Shown piece by piece: positions 27,382-35,607 of a stretch of 64,000 nt of DNA. The notes beneath the pieces were generated by a model. That model saw nothing but the letters and a program-made list of their open reading frames with translations. It was not told where the DNA came from and did no database searches. Source of the stretch: Polaribacter sp. ALD11. GTDB taxonomy: Bacteria > Bacteroidota > Bacteroidia > Flavobacteriales > Flavobacteriaceae. Numbering within the stretch: position 1 is the first letter of the stretch; the number at the start of each line of letters is the position of its first letter. The position numbers were made by a program, and so were the translations under genes. The stretch spans positions 531,001 to 595,000 of the forward strand of contig NZ_CP025119.1 in NCBI RefSeq assembly GCF_002831685.1. The letters are read 5' to 3'.

Positions 27382-27438
27382 ATGACTTTTATTCAATTTC
27401 ATCATCATCATTTTTACAATTGCAATCAAGCGATCTAA
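27382..27438 (+). CDS. hisL: Histidine operon leader peptide
   Basis: An 18-residue open frame reads MTFIQFHHHHFYNCNQAI and ends with TAA. Codons 7-10 (27400-27411) are four consecutive CAT histidine codons. It lies about 160 nt before hisG and directly upstream of an intrinsic terminator. This is the classical arrangement in which ribosome stalling on His codons under histidine shortage controls transcription. The 7-nt segment 27426-27432 (TCAAGCG), just past the His codons, can pair with 27475-27481 (CGTTTGA), the left arm of the terminator, so a simple antiterminator exists. The peptide itself probably has no other function. Confidence 0.88.
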   Translation: MTFIQFHHHHFYNCNQAI

Positions 27439-27469
27439 AAATGTATTGAATAAAATCAAAAATTTATAG

Positions 27470-27503
27470 AAACCCGTTTGAGCAAATCAAACGGGTTTTT
27501 TTT
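27470..27503 (+). terminator. his attenuator terminator
   Basis: AAACCCGTTTGA (27470-27481) pairs perfectly with TCAAACGGGTTT (27487-27498) around a 5-nt loop and is followed by a run of eight T. It lies between the leader peptide stop and the hisG start, so it must be bypassed to express the operon. Its left arm can instead pair with 27426-27432 inside the leader peptide frame. Confidence 0.92.
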
Positions 27504-27543
27504 ATTTAAAACCGTATTTGCTCAAGCATTTAATAAAATAAAA

Positions 27544-28401
27544 ATGAGTAATTTAAGAATTGCAGTACAAAAGTCAGGTAGATTAAATGAAGATTCAATG
27601 AGAATCTTAAAAGACATTGGTATTTCTATAGATAACGGTAAAGATCAATTAAAAGCATCTGCGAGAAACTTCCCTGTTGAAGTGTTCTATTTAAGAAACG
27701 GAGATATTCCACAATATTTAAGAGACGGAGTTGTAGATGCAGCCATTATTGGTGAGAATATTTTAATAGAAAAAGGAAGCGATTTAGAATTTATAGAACG
27801 CTTAGGCTTTTCTAAATGTAAAGTTTCTATCGCTGTTCCTAAGGGTTCAAAAGCGAGTTCTTTAAAAGATTTAGCAGGAAAAAGAATTGCAACTTCATAT
27901 CCAGAAACTGTAAAAAAGTTTTTAAAAGAACAAAACATAGATGCACAATTGCACACCATTAGTGGTTCTGTAGAAATTGCACCTAATATTGGTTTGGCAG
28001 ACGGAATTTGTGATATCGTTTCAAGTGGTTCAACTTTGTTTAAAAACGGTTTAAAAGAGATTGAAGTGCTCTTAAAATCGGAAGCAGTTCTAGCTGTTTC
28101 TCCAAAAATTTTCCAAGAAAGAAAAGCCATTTTAGATAAGATTCAGTTTAGAATTCAATCTGTTTTAAAAGGACAAGATTCTAAATATGTATTGTTAAAC
28201 GCACCAAACCACAAATTAGAAGCTATTTTAAGTTTGTTGCCAGGAATGAGAAGCCCTACCGTTTTACCTTTGGCAGAAAAAGGTTGGAGCTCTGTACACG
28301 CAGTAATTTCTAAAAATCAGTTTTGGGAAATTATTGATGGGTTAAAGGCAAATGGAGCAGAAGGTATTTTAGTGTGTCCTATTGAGAAAATGGTGCTTTA
28401 G
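27544..28401 (+). CDS. hisG: ATP phosphoribosyltransferase, long form
   Basis: HisG joins ATP and PRPP in the first step of histidine synthesis. I use the ATG at 27544 (MSNLRIAVQKSGRLNEDS); the longer frame would start at a TTG inside the attenuator hairpin. Features are GDIPQYLRDGVVDAAIIGEN, the PRPP loop DGICDIVSSGSTLFKNGLK, and a C-terminal regulatory domain (about residues 210-285) ending in EGILVCPIEKMVL. At 285 residues it is the long, hexameric type that does not need HisZ, so it is probably feedback-inhibited by histidine. First structural gene of the operon. Confidence 0.97.
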   Translation: MSNLRIAVQKSGRLNEDSMRILKDIGISIDNGKDQLKASARNFPVEVFYLRNGDIPQYLRDGVVDAAIIGENILIEKGSDLEFIERLGFSKCKVSIAVPKGSKASSLKDLAGKRIATSYPETVKKFLKEQNIDAQLHTISGSVEIAPNIGLADGICDIVSSGSTLFKNGLKEIEVLLKSEAVLAVSPKIFQERKAILDKIQFRIQSVLKGQDSKYVLLNAPNHKLEAILSLLPGMRSPTVLPLAEKGWSSVHAVISKNQFWEIIDGLKANGAEGILVCPIEKMVL

Positions 28402-28469
28402 TTTTTTGTAAATAAAAAACAAAACATACAGAACTTGTTTCTGTATCCAAAAAGTAAATATTTTAATTT

Positions 28470-28551
28470 GGGCGTTTTAACGGGCTTTTCGCACTCGCTT
28501 TTTTTCTGAAAAAGAAAAAAGAGCTCAAACAAATGCTACAATCCCTAACGC
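28470..28551. repeat. Dispersed flavobacterial repeat, family B, copy 2
   Basis: It begins GGGCGTTTTAACGGGC and ends GCTACAATCCCTAACGC, with a central imperfect hairpin (TTTTTTTCTG/GAAAAAGAAAAAA). The middle (CACTCGC to GAGCTCAAACAAATG) is nearly identical to the copy at 38920-39006. It fills most of the 179-nt hisG-hisD gap, and transcription of the operon must pass through it. Confidence 0.72.
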
Positions 28552-28580
28552 TAGAGCAAATTTATAAGAGATAGTAAATT

Positions 28581-29864
28581 ATGAAAATCATAAATAATCC
28601 ATCGAAAAAAGATTGGAATAAAATATTAGAAAGACCAACCAAAACGGTTGATGATATCGAAGATATAGTAAATGAAGTTTTTTCTGATATTCAAAAAAAC
28701 GGTGATGTTGCTGTAAATAAATATACTCAAAAATTTGATGGTGTTTCTTTAGAAAGCAATTTAGTTTTAGAAGATGAAATTAAAGAAGCGATAACCTTGG
28801 TTCCTTCAGAATTAAAAGAAGCAATTCAACTTGCAAAAGAAAATATTACGAAGTTTCATGTAGCGCAAAAAACGAAGAAAGTTTTTGTAGAAACAACAAA
28901 GGGAGTTTCTTGTTGGCAAGAAAAAAGACCTATTCAAAAAGTGGGTTTGTACATTCCTGGAGGAACAGCACCTTTGTTTTCTACTGTTTTAATGTTGGCA
29001 ATTCCTGCTCAGATTGCAGGTTGTAAAGAGATTGTATTGTGTTCTCCACCAAATAAAGAAGGAAAAATTCACCCAGCAATTTTGTATGCTGCACATTTAT
29101 GTGGCGTTACAAAAATTATTAAAGTTGGCGGAATTCAAGCAATTGCGAGTTATACGTTTGGTACAGAAACTATTCCGAAAGTCTATAAAATATTTGGTCC
29201 CGGAAACCAATTTGTAACAGTTGCAAAACAATTGTCAACAAAATACGGAGTAGCAATTGATATGCCTGCAGGCCCAAGTGAATTATTAGTGGTTGCAGAT
29301 AACTCTGCAAATGCAAGTTATGTTGCATCAGATTTATTAAGTCAGGCAGAACATGGTGCCGATAGTCAGGTCATTTTGGTTTCAACTTCTAAAGCACTTA
29401 TAGATAAAGTTTCGAGTGAGATACAAAAACAAATTTTAGAATTACCAAGACTAGAAATTGCTCAAAAAGCAATAAATAATTCAAAATCTATTTTTGTAGA
29501 AAACGATGAGATAGCTTTAGAGTTGATTAATGAATATGGCCCAGAACATTTTATTGTTTGTACAAATAATAATGACTTTTATATAGACAATATAGAAAAT
29601 GCAGGCTCTGTTTTTATTGGAAATTACACACCAGAAAGTGCAGGAGATTATGCTTCAGGAACCAACCATACATTACCAACAAACGGATTTTCTAAATCGT
29701 ATTCTGGTGTAAATTTAGATAGTTTTACTAAGAGTATTACTTTTCAGAAAATATCTAAAGAAGGAATTAAAACAATAGGGAAATCTATTGAATTAATGGC
29801 AGCAGCAGAAGGTTTACAAGCACACAAAAATGCAGTAACTTTAAGATTAAATGATTTAAAATAA
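28581..29864 (+). CDS. hisD: Histidinol dehydrogenase
   Basis: HisD oxidises histidinol to histidine in two NAD-dependent steps. The 427-residue protein has the signature region from VGLYIPGGTAPLFSTVLML through GPGNQFVTVAKQL. The zinc and substrate-binding segment GPSELLVVADNSANASYVA and SQAEHGADSQ are present, as are the catalytic EHFIV (Glu-His pair) and NHTLPTNGFSKSYSG. Length is standard. It lies 179 nt after hisG, the gap being occupied by a dispersed repeat, and 38 nt before hisC. Confidence 0.97.
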   Translation: MKIINNPSKKDWNKILERPTKTVDDIEDIVNEVFSDIQKNGDVAVNKYTQKFDGVSLESNLVLEDEIKEAITLVPSELKEAIQLAKENITKFHVAQKTKKVFVETTKGVSCWQEKRPIQKVGLYIPGGTAPLFSTVLMLAIPAQIAGCKEIVLCSPPNKEGKIHPAILYAAHLCGVTKIIKVGGIQAIASYTFGTETIPKVYKIFGPGNQFVTVAKQLSTKYGVAIDMPAGPSELLVVADNSANASYVASDLLSQAEHGADSQVILVSTSKALIDKVSSEIQKQILELPRLEIAQKAINNSKSIFVENDEIALELINEYGPEHFIVCTNNNDFYIDNIENAGSVFIGNYTPESAGDYASGTNHTLPTNGFSKSYSGVNLDSFTKSITFQKISKEGIKTIGKSIELMAAAEGLQAHKNAVTLRLNDLK

Positions 29865-29902
29865 ACTAAATGTCTCCTCGAACTTATTAGAGAGCTTTTA
29901 TT

Positions 29903-30955
29903 ATGAAGACAAATTTCAACATAAATAATTTAGTTAGAGAAAACATCAAATCTCTAAAACCATATTCTTCTGCAAGAGATGAATATAAAGACGCAACTTC
30001 AGACGATATGATTTTCTTGGATGCCAATGAAAATCCGTTCGAAAATGGCGTAAATAGGTATCCCGATCCACAACAAAACGCTGTAAAAGATTTATTATCA
30101 AAAATTAAGAAAGTAGATAAAAAAAATATTCTTTTAGGAAACGGAAGTGATGAAGTTTTAGATTTAATTTTTAGAGCTTTTTGTGAGCCAAATAAAGACA
30201 ATGTAATCACTTTACCTCCAACGTATGGCATGTATGATGTTCTTGCCAAAATAAATGCCATAGAAAATAGAACTGTTTTATTAACCGAAAATTTTCAACC
30301 AAAAGTTGAAGAAATTTTAGATAAGGTTGATGTTAATAGTATGGTTTTATTTTTATGTTCACCAAACAATCCTTCAGGAAATAGTTTTTCTAGAAAGAGT
30401 GTTGAAAAATTATTGAATAGATTTAATGGTTTAGTTGTTATAGATGAGGCGTATATCGATTTTTCAGAAGAAAAAAGTTGGTTAGAAAGATTAGAAGAGT
30501 TTCCAAATTTAATTATCACACAAACCTTATCGAAAGCCTATGGTTTGGCAGGTATTCGTTTAGGAGTTTGTTATGCATCACAAGAAATAATCAATATTTT
30601 AAATAAAATAAAACCACCTTATAACGTAAACGAATTAACACAACAAAGAGCCGTTGATCGTTTACAAAAAGTGGAAGAAGTACAAGAAGAAATCATCAAA
30701 ATTAAAGGAGAAAGAAATCAGCTTTTAGAAAAATTAAAACAAATTAATTTTATCAATACAATTTATCCAACAGATTGTAATTTCGTTTTGGTAAAAGTAG
30801 ATGATGCAACTAAACGTTACAATCAATTAATTGAACAGGGAATTGTTATTAGAAACAGAACAACACAACCTTTATGTGAAAATTGTTTGCGTTTTACAAT
30901 TGGAACACAAATCGAAAATAAGAGATTAATTTCAGTTTTAACAGCCATTCAATAA
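29903..30955 (+). CDS. hisC: Histidinol-phosphate aminotransferase
   Basis: HisC is a fold-type I PLP enzyme that transaminates imidazole acetol phosphate. Features are LDANENPFENGVNRYPDP, the LLGNGSDEVLDLIFRAF cofactor loop, CSPNNPSGN, VVIDEAYIDF and the Schiff-base lysine K211 in TLSKAYGLAGIRLG. The last conserved Arg is in CLRFTIGTQIEN. At 350 residues the length is normal. It lies between hisD and hisB in the operon; the 56-nt gap to hisB contains a short palindrome. Confidence 0.96.
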   Translation: MKTNFNINNLVRENIKSLKPYSSARDEYKDATSDDMIFLDANENPFENGVNRYPDPQQNAVKDLLSKIKKVDKKNILLGNGSDEVLDLIFRAFCEPNKDNVITLPPTYGMYDVLAKINAIENRTVLLTENFQPKVEEILDKVDVNSMVLFLCSPNNPSGNSFSRKSVEKLLNRFNGLVVIDEAYIDFSEEKSWLERLEEFPNLIITQTLSKAYGLAGIRLGVCYASQEIINILNKIKPPYNVNELTQQRAVDRLQKVEEVQEEIIKIKGERNQLLEKLKQINFINTIYPTDCNFVLVKVDDATKRYNQLIEQGIVIRNRTTQPLCENCLRFTIGTQIENKRLISVLTAIQ

Positions 30956-30967
30956 TATAATAAAAAA

Positions 30968-30996
30968 ACCTCACAGGTTTTTAAAACTTGTGAGGT
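30968..30996. repeat. Short palindrome, ACCTCACA type, copy 1
   Basis: ACCTCACAGGTTTT and AAAACTTGTGAGGT form a near-perfect hairpin in the hisC-hisB gap. A similar element with ACCTCACA arms lies at 52856-52886. No T tract follows on the plus strand, so it is unlikely to stop his transcription; it may be an mRNA-stabilising or REP-like element. Confidence 0.6.
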
Positions 30997-31011
30997 CTAT
31001 AAAATAAAATC

Positions 31012-32151
31012 ATGAGCAAAAAAGTATTATTTATAGATAGAGACGGAACGTTAGTTTTAGAACCGCCAGTAGATTATCAATTAGACAGTTTAGAAAAATT
31101 AGAATTCTATCCGAAAGTATTTCAATACATGGCAAAAATTGCTTCAGAATTGGAGTATGAATTGGTGATGGTTACCAATCAAGATGGATTAGGAACAGAT
31201 AGTTTTCCAGAAAACACTTTTTGGCCAGCTCAAGATAAAGTAATCTCTGCTTTCGAAAAAGAAGGAGTAGTTTTTACAGATGTTTATATCGATAAAACAT
31301 TTCCGCATGAAAATGCAGAAACCCGCAAGCCAAGAACAGGTTTGTTAACGAAGTATTTTTCTGATGAATATGATTTAGAAAATTCGTTTGTTTTAGGAGA
31401 TAGAATTACAGACATGGAATTGGCAAAAAATTTAGGAGCAAAAGGCATCTTTTTATCTGAAGACCCAGAATTAGGTGCAGATGAAATAGAAACATCTAAG
31501 CAAGAAATTTTAGACTGTATTGCTTTAACTAGTACAGATTGGTCTGAAATTTATCAGTTCTTAAAATTAGAAGATAGAGTTGTAGAAATTACAAGAAATA
31601 CCAACGAGACGAAGATTTATATCAAATTAAATTTAGACGGTTCTGGTAAAAATGATATTGTTACAGGTTTATCATTTTTCGATCACATGTTAGACCAGAT
31701 AGGTAGACATGGAAACATGGATTTGACGATTAAAGTTGATGGTGATTTGGAAGTTGATGAACACCACACCATAGAAGATACCATGATTGCTTTTGGGGAA
31801 TTATTCAATAAAGCGCTAGGGAATAAATTAGGTATAGAGCGTTATGGTTTTTGCTTACCAATGGATGATTGTTTGGCACAAGTTGCCGTAGATTTTGGTG
31901 GAAGAAATTGGTTAGAATGGGAAGCAGATTTTAAACGAGAAAAAATTGGAGATATGCCAACAGAGATGTTTTTCCACTTATTTAAATCGTTTACAGATGG
32001 TGCAAAATGTAATTTAAATATTAAAGCAGAAGGAACAAACGAGCATCATAAAATTGAAGGAATCTTCAAAGCTTTTGCAAAAGCAATGAAAATGGCTGTA
32101 AAAAGAGATGCGAATAAGATGTTTTTACCATCTACAAAGGGAGTGTTATAA
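31012..32151 (+). CDS. hisB: Bifunctional histidinol-phosphatase / imidazoleglycerol-phosphate dehydratase
   Basis: The N-terminal half (about residues 1-170) is a HAD phosphatase with [27 protein letters not shown] and [15 protein letters not shown]. The C-terminal half (about 185-379) is the dehydratase with its metal-binding repeats [33 protein letters not shown] and [17 protein letters not shown]. The fusion is the same as in enteric bacteria. Cys/His residues of the HAD zinc loop are not as clear as in E. coli. It abuts hisH with no gap. Confidence 0.96.
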   Translation: MSKKVLFIDRDGTLVLEPPVDYQLDSLEKLEFYPKVFQYMAKIASELEYELVMVTNQDGLGTDSFPENTFWPAQDKVISAFEKEGVVFTDVYIDKTFPHENAETRKPRTGLLTKYFSDEYDLENSFVLGDRITDMELAKNLGAKGIFLSEDPELGADEIETSKQEILDCIALTSTDWSEIYQFLKLEDRVVEITRNTNETKIYIKLNLDGSGKNDIVTGLSFFDHMLDQIGRHGNMDLTIKVDGDLEVDEHHTIEDTMIAFGELFNKALGNKLGIERYGFCLPMDDCLAQVAVDFGGRNWLEWEADFKREKIGDMPTEMFFHLFKSFTDGAKCNLNIKAEGTNEHHKIEGIFKAFAKAMKMAVKRDANKMFLPSTKGVL

Positions 32152-32733
32152 ATGAAATTAGTAATTATAGACTACGGAGCAGGTAATATTAAAAGCATTC
32201 AGTTTGCTTTTAAACGCTTAGGTGTAAATGCTGTTTTATCAAATAATATTGATGAAATAAAAACTGCGGATAAAATAATTTTCCCTGGGGTTGGTGAAGC
32301 AAGCTCTGCAATGAAAATGTTAAAAGAAAGCGGTTTATATAGTGTAATTCCTACTTTAAAACAACCAGTCTTGGGTATTTGCCTAGGAATGCAATTAATG
32401 TGTAGTTCATCTGAAGAAGGAAATACAAAAGGATTGGGGATTTTTAATGTAGCTATAAAGAAGTTTTCGAATGCTGTAAAAGTTCCGCAAATGGGTTGGA
32501 ATGTAATTACTAATTTGAAATCAGATTTATTTAAAGGAATTAAAGAAAAAGAATTTATGTATTTGGTACATAGTTTTTATGCTGAAAAATGTGTTGAAGC
32601 AATTGCAACGACAGATTATGAATTTGAATATGCTTCAGCTTTACAAAAAAATAATTTTTACGGAGTTCAGTTTCATCCTGAAAAAAGTGGGGTAGAAGGC
32701 GCAAAAATTTTACAAAACTTTCTAAATTTATAA
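32152..32733 (+). CDS. hisH: Imidazole glycerol phosphate synthase, glutaminase subunit
   Basis: HisH releases ammonia from glutamine for HisF. The class I glutaminase triad is visible: Cys in [13 protein letters not shown] (about residue 77), His and Glu in [16 protein letters not shown]. The N-terminus ([20 protein letters not shown]) is typical. Length is 193 residues. Its ATG follows the hisB stop directly, and it is 2 nt from hisA. Confidence 0.97.
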   Translation: MKLVIIDYGAGNIKSIQFAFKRLGVNAVLSNNIDEIKTADKIIFPGVGEASSAMKMLKESGLYSVIPTLKQPVLGICLGMQLMCSSSEEGNTKGLGIFNVAIKKFSNAVKVPQMGWNVITNLKSDLFKGIKEKEFMYLVHSFYAEKCVEAIATTDYEFEYASALQKNNFYGVQFHPEKSGVEGAKILQNFLNL

Positions 32734-32735
32734 TT

Positions 32736-33473
32736 ATGAGAATAATACCAGCAATAGATATAATCGACGGAAAGTGTGTTCGTTTAACAAAAGGCGATTA
32801 TAACACAAAGAAAATTTATAATGAAAATCCGTTAGAAGTTGCCAAAGAATTTGAAGCTGCAGGTATTGAATATTTACATGTTGTAGATTTAGATGGTGCA
32901 AAAGCGAGTAAAATAATCAATCATAAAGTGTTAGAGCAAATTGCTTCTAAGACTAATTTGAAAATTGATTTTGGTGGTGGTTTAAAATCGGATAAAGATT
33001 TAGAAATTGCTTTTAATTCTGGTGCTAATCAGATTACTGGAGGAAGTATTTCTGTAAAAAATAGCGAAATTTTCGAAAGTTGGATTGCTAAATATGGATC
33101 CCAAAAAATTATTTTAGGAGCAGATTTTTATCCTGATAATTCAGGAGGGAAAATTGCTACAAATGGTTGGCAAGAAGAAAGTACGTTAGAATTGATTCCT
33201 TTTATTTCTGATTATCAGCAAAAAGGAATTCAGTATGTAATTTGTACCGATATTTCTAAAGACGGCATGTTGCAAGGGCCTAGTTTTGATATTTATAAGC
33301 AAATTTTATCCGAAGTAAAAAACGTAAAACTAATTGCTTCTGGAGGAATTTCGACCTTTGATGAATTGCCTAAATTAGCAGAAAATGGTTGTGAAGGTGT
33401 TATTATTGGAAAAGCGATTTATGAAAATAAAATTAACTTAAAACAGTTGGAGCAATTTATTATTAATAACTAA
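32736..33473 (+). CDS. hisA: Phosphoribosyl-formimino-AICAR phosphate isomerase
   Basis: HisA performs an Amadori rearrangement on a TIM barrel. The catalytic Asp residues are in [20 protein letters not shown] (Asp8) and [17 protein letters not shown] (about Asp170). Phosphate loops are visible at [20 protein letters not shown] and [16 protein letters not shown]. Length is 245 residues. The gene starts 2 nt after hisH; between it and hisF lies an inverted repeat. Confidence 0.97.
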   Translation: MRIIPAIDIIDGKCVRLTKGDYNTKKIYNENPLEVAKEFEAAGIEYLHVVDLDGAKASKIINHKVLEQIASKTNLKIDFGGGLKSDKDLEIAFNSGANQITGGSISVKNSEIFESWIAKYGSQKIILGADFYPDNSGGKIATNGWQEESTLELIPFISDYQQKGIQYVICTDISKDGMLQGPSFDIYKQILSEVKNVKLIASGGISTFDELPKLAENGCEGVIIGKAIYENKINLKQLEQFIINN

Positions 33474-33475
33474 AT

Positions 33476-33538
33476 GTCATTGCGAGGCACGAAGCAATCT
33501 GCTATTCATAAAGAGATTGCTTCGTGCCTCGCAATGAC
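33476..33538. repeat. Perfect inverted repeat, family A, copy 2
   Basis: Two 25-nt arms (33476-33500 and 33514-33538; the core reads GCGAGGCACGAAGCAATCT) are exact inverted copies around a 13-nt loop. The element exactly fills the hisA-hisF gap. No T tract is present, and it resembles REP-like elements rather than a terminator. Related copies are at 24779 and 39592. Confidence 0.85.
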
Positions 33539-33552
33539 GAAGACAAACTAAA

Positions 33553-34308
33553 ATGTTAACAAAAAGAATAATACCTTGTTTAGATATTAAAAATGGAAGA
33601 ACTGTAAAAGGTGTCAATTTCGTGAATTTAATAGACGCAGGAGATCCTGTGGTTTTAGCAAAACAGTATGCAGATTTAGGTGCCGATGAATTGGTGTTTC
33701 TAGATATTTCTGCAACATTAGAAGGGAGAAAAACCATGTTAGAGATGGTTTTAAAAGTTGCAGAGCAAGTTAATATTCCGTTTACGGTTGGTGGTGGCAT
33801 TTCATCTATTGCAGATGTAGATTTGTTGTTAAAATCTGGAGCAGATAAAGTTTCTATAAACTCATCTGCCATAAAAAGACCAGATTTGGTAAATGAATTG
33901 GCAGAAAAATTCGGAAATCAATGTGTGGTTGTTGCTATTGATGCAAAACAAATTGATGGAGAATGGATTGTACATTTAGCAGGAGGAACAATACCTACTA
34001 AATTAAATTTATTCGATTGGGCAAAAGAAGTCGAAAAACGTGGCGCGGGAGAAATCTTGTTTACTTCTATGAATAATGATGGTACAAAAGCTGGTTTTGC
34101 GAATGAAGCTTTGGCTAAACTATCAACCGAATTAAATATTCCTATTATTGCTTCTGGTGGAGCAGGAACTGTACAACATTTTATAGATACTTTCGAAATC
34201 GGAAAATCTGACGCAGCATTGGCAGCAAGTGTTTTTCATTTTGGAGAAATACCTATTTTAGAATTGAAGAAAGAGTTAAAAAATAAGAATATTCCTGTTA
34301 GACTTTAG
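33553..34308 (+). CDS. hisF: Imidazole glycerol phosphate synthase, cyclase subunit
   Basis: HisF uses ammonia from HisH to form imidazole glycerol phosphate and AICAR. Catalytic residues are Asp11 in [19 protein letters not shown] and Asp130-like in [20 protein letters not shown]. Phosphate-binding loops are in [17 protein letters not shown] and [18 protein letters not shown]. At 251 residues it has standard length. The frame starts at the ATG 15 nt after the inverted repeat. Confidence 0.97.
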   Translation: MLTKRIIPCLDIKNGRTVKGVNFVNLIDAGDPVVLAKQYADLGADELVFLDISATLEGRKTMLEMVLKVAEQVNIPFTVGGGISSIADVDLLLKSGADKVSINSSAIKRPDLVNELAEKFGNQCVVVAIDAKQIDGEWIVHLAGGTIPTKLNLFDWAKEVEKRGAGEILFTSMNNDGTKAGFANEALAKLSTELNIPIIASGGAGTVQHFIDTFEIGKSDAALAASVFHFGEIPILELKKELKNKNIPVRL

Positions 34309-34326
34309 TTTTAAAGAATATAAACA

Positions 34327-34788
34327 ATGAAGAAATTACAAATTTTACCTTACGAAGATAAATACCATGAACAATTTAAAGAGATTTCTTTAAATTGGTT
34401 GCATGCACATCATTTGTATGAAAAAGCAGATGATGATTTATTAGACAATCCTCAAAAGTATTTAGACAAAGGAGGTTTTATTTTTTTAGCATATTTAGAT
34501 TCTAAAATTGTTGGAACAATTAGTTTAATTCCGGTTAATGATACTAACTTCGAAATATTGAAATTAGGTGTAGTTGAGGGATACAAAGGTTTAGGAATTG
34601 GAAAGAAATTAATGCAAATTTGTATTGACATTTGTATCGAAAAAAAGATAGAAATAATTACGTTAGAATCGAGTAGTAAATTAGAAAGTGCTTTAAAATT
34701 ATACGAAAAGTTAGGTTTTAAACATGTTGAAGTAGTAGATGCTCATTTTGAATCTGCTGATGTAAAAATGGAGTTAAAATTAAAATAA
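34327..34788 (+). CDS. GNAT-family N-acetyltransferase within the his operon
   Basis: The 153-residue protein carries the GNAT acetyl-CoA site VEGYKGLGIGKKLMQICIDI (the R/Q-x-x-G-x-G/A loop), preceded by IVGTISLIPV and followed by YEKLGFKHVEV. It lies 18 nt after hisF, and its TAA overlaps the hisIE ATG by one base (TAATG), so it is translated with the operon. It has no known step in histidine synthesis. The substrate could be an amino acid or peptide; this is unknown. Confidence 0.85.
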   Translation: MKKLQILPYEDKYHEQFKEISLNWLHAHHLYEKADDDLLDNPQKYLDKGGFIFLAYLDSKIVGTISLIPVNDTNFEILKLGVVEGYKGLGIGKKLMQICIDICIEKKIEIITLESSSKLESALKLYEKLGFKHVEVVDAHFESADVKMELKLK

Positions 34789-35387
34789 TGACAATAGATT
34801 TCAATAAAAATAACGACGGATTAGTACCAGCAATCATTCAAGATGCCACCACAAAAAATGTATTGATGTTGGGGTATATGAATGAAGATGCATTAAAAAA
34901 AACACAAGCAACAAAGTTAGTTACGTTCTTTTCTAGAACTAAAAAACGTTTATGGACTAAAGGAGAAGAAAGCGGAAATGTATTGAATTTAGTTGATATA
35001 AAACTAGATTGTGATAATGATACTTTACTTATTTCTGTAAATCCGAATGGGCCAACGTGCCATAAAGGTTCAGATACGTGTTGGAATGAAGAAAATAACT
35101 CAAGCTTTGGTTTCTTTTCTACTTTAGAAAATGTTATAGAAGAAAGAGTTGCCAATAAAGACACTCAAAAATCTTATGTAGCAAGTTTATTTGACAAGGG
35201 AATTAATAAAATAGCGCAGAAAGTAGGTGAGGAGGCAGTAGAAACGGTTATTGAAGCAATGGATGATAATGATGAGTTATTCTTGTATGAATCTGCTGAT
35301 TTGTTATTCCATTATTTAATGTTGTTGCAAGCAAAAGGTTTTACACTAAAAGATATTGAAGCTGAATTGAAACAGAGACAAAAATAA
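34788..35387 (+). CDS. hisIE: Bifunctional phosphoribosyl-AMP cyclohydrolase / phosphoribosyl-ATP pyrophosphatase
   Basis: The N-terminal HisI domain (about 1-105) contains MLGYMNEDALKKTQATKLV, FFSRTKKRLWTKGEESGN and the zinc Cys motif PNGPTCHKGSDTCWN. The C-terminal HisE domain (about 110-199) carries KVGEEAVETVIEAMDDN with its metal-binding Glu residues. The fusion order matches E. coli HisI. It is the last gene of the operon, coupled to the GNAT gene by TAATG and followed by a terminator. Confidence 0.97.
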   Translation: MTIDFNKNNDGLVPAIIQDATTKNVLMLGYMNEDALKKTQATKLVTFFSRTKKRLWTKGEESGNVLNLVDIKLDCDNDTLLISVNPNGPTCHKGSDTCWNEENNSSFGFFSTLENVIEERVANKDTQKSYVASLFDKGINKIAQKVGEEAVETVIEAMDDNDELFLYESADLLFHYLMLLQAKGFTLKDIEAELKQRQK

Positions 35388-35410
35388 ATTCAACTATTTG
35401 TTGAAGCTAA

Positions 35411-35449
35411 AAAAGGACTAAATAAGATGATTATTTGGTCTTTTTTTTT
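35411..35449 (+). terminator. his operon terminator
   Basis: GACTAAATAA and TTATTTGGTC form a 10-bp stem with one G-U pair and a 5-nt loop, followed by nine T. It begins 24 nt after the hisIE stop. A smaller TTCAAC/GTTGAA hairpin precedes it. Confidence 0.88.
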
Positions 35450-35558
35450 AAAAAAAAACAAGCATTCTCAATTTAATTATGATCGCTAATTGTTTCGTTA
35501 TAAGATTATAATCAATCCTTCTAGTTTTTTTTATTTTAAATTAATTTGATAAACACTA

Positions 35559-35589
35559 TTGTGAAATAATTTTTTCTAATCTATCTTTG
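35559..35589 (+). promoter_or_regulatory. Promoter of the DMT transporter gene
   Basis: TTG at 35559-35561 and TATCTTTG at 35582-35589 are 20 nt apart and fit the Bacteroidota consensus. The -7 box covers the TTG at 35587, which therefore cannot start translation. This makes the TTG at 35608 the likely start. Confidence 0.65.
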
Positions 35590-35607
35590 AATATCAAATT
35601 ATACATC

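Noticed and set aside
27364..27543. T-box or metabolite riboswitch before hisG
   Set aside because: No T-box sequence or long specifier structure fits in the short leader; the four-His-codon frame plus terminator explains it fully.
33476..33538. Transcription terminator between hisA and hisF
   Set aside because: The stem is long and perfect but no T tract follows on the coding strand, and hisF and hisIE must be expressed; the dispersed copies point to a repeat element.
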